From assembly GCA_905480055.1 (NCBI GenBank), contig CAJQOW010000174.1, forward strand, positions 1 to 6,429: a DNA stretch of 6,429 nucleotides, read 5' to 3'. Under the pieces are notes generated by a model. That model was not told the DNA's origin. It ran no database searches and saw only the letters and a program-made list of their open reading frames with translations. This DNA comes from an uncultured Acidimicrobiia bacterium (GTDB lineage: Bacteria; Actinomycetota; Acidimicrobiia; UBA5794). This document shows positions 6,318-6,429 of the stretch, piece after piece; the stretch's first letter is position 1, and each line of letters begins with the position of its first letter. The position numbers and the translations under genes are program-made.

Positions 6318-6429
6318 GTGCAGGACTTTGAGCAGCTTCGCGTATGGCGGAAGGCGATGGATCTGGTCGAGTCCTGCTACGCGGCAACCCGTCGATTCCC
6401 GCTTTCGGAGAGATTCGGCATCACGCAGC
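6318..6429 (+). CDS. Four-helix bundle protein (23S rRNA intervening-sequence type), N-terminal part
   Basis: The first 37 residues of a small protein of the four-helix bundle (S23/IVP) family are visible before the window ends; family members have about 115-130 residues. The start VQDFEQLRVWRKAMDLVESC, then RRFPLSERFGITQ, matches the family pattern: (M)-x-D-F-x-x-L-x-V-W-x-K-A, helix 1, then F-P-x-x-E-R-x-G-[IL]-T-x-Q. The family was first seen in insertions within 23S rRNA genes of Leptospira and relatives, but most members stand alone, as here, and their function is unsettled; related bundles serve as accessory proteins (Avd) in diversity-generating retroelements. GTG 6318 is chosen because it gives the usual M-x-D-F start; GTGs at 6309, 6300 and 6228 are in frame, and none has a convincing ribosome-binding site. 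It is divergent from the aap operon and unrelated to it by function. Confidence 0.82.
   Translation, partial: MQDFEQLRVWRKAMDLVESCYAATRRFPLSERFGITQ

Overview
The window carries five protein-coding genes on the minus strand and the start of a sixth on the plus strand at the right edge. The GC content looks moderately high (roughly 60%, by eye). The protein style resembles uncultured or marine Actinomycetota, perhaps Acidimicrobiia-like: Ala/Val/Asp-rich proteins, enlarged Aap permeases, and a CopC-CopD fusion beside a secreted His-rich protein. That placement is inference; no rRNA or tRNA is present to anchor it.

Right to centre (6070 down to 1809, minus strand) is a compact operon for the membrane and ATPase parts of a general L-amino acid ABC importer of the polar amino acid transporter (PAAT) family: aapQ (permease 1), aapM (permease 2, 1 bp after the aapQ stop) and aapP (ATPase, 19 bp after the aapM stop). 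The permeases should form a heterodimeric channel in the cytoplasmic membrane, driven by an AapP dimer on the cytoplasmic face. The solute-binding protein gene (aapJ type), often beside these genes, is absent here, so it must be encoded elsewhere. Both permeases are much larger than the classical rhizobial proteins (about 400 and 384 residues) because of extra membrane-rich segments.

Left part (1688 down to 1, minus strand), after a 120-bp spacer: a single-pass membrane-anchored protein with a short His/Asp cluster, then, 7 bp later, a CopC-CopD-type copper protein that runs off the left edge. This pair is probably a separate transcription unit concerned with copper or another transition metal.

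Right edge (6071-6429): an intergenic region holds a 16-bp perfect palindrome overlapping a candidate aapQ promoter, two kinds of 14-bp-period repeats, a minus-strand stretch that reads like the C-terminal end of a four-helix bundle (23S rRNA intervening-sequence-type) protein, and then the N-terminus of a four-helix bundle protein on the plus strand. The inverted arrangement of a C-terminus-like fragment with its tandem repeats directly upstream of a same-family gene suggests a small repeat-flanked or inverted unit. It is the least explained part of the window. No CRISPR array, RNA gene, transposase or convincing rho-independent terminator was seen.
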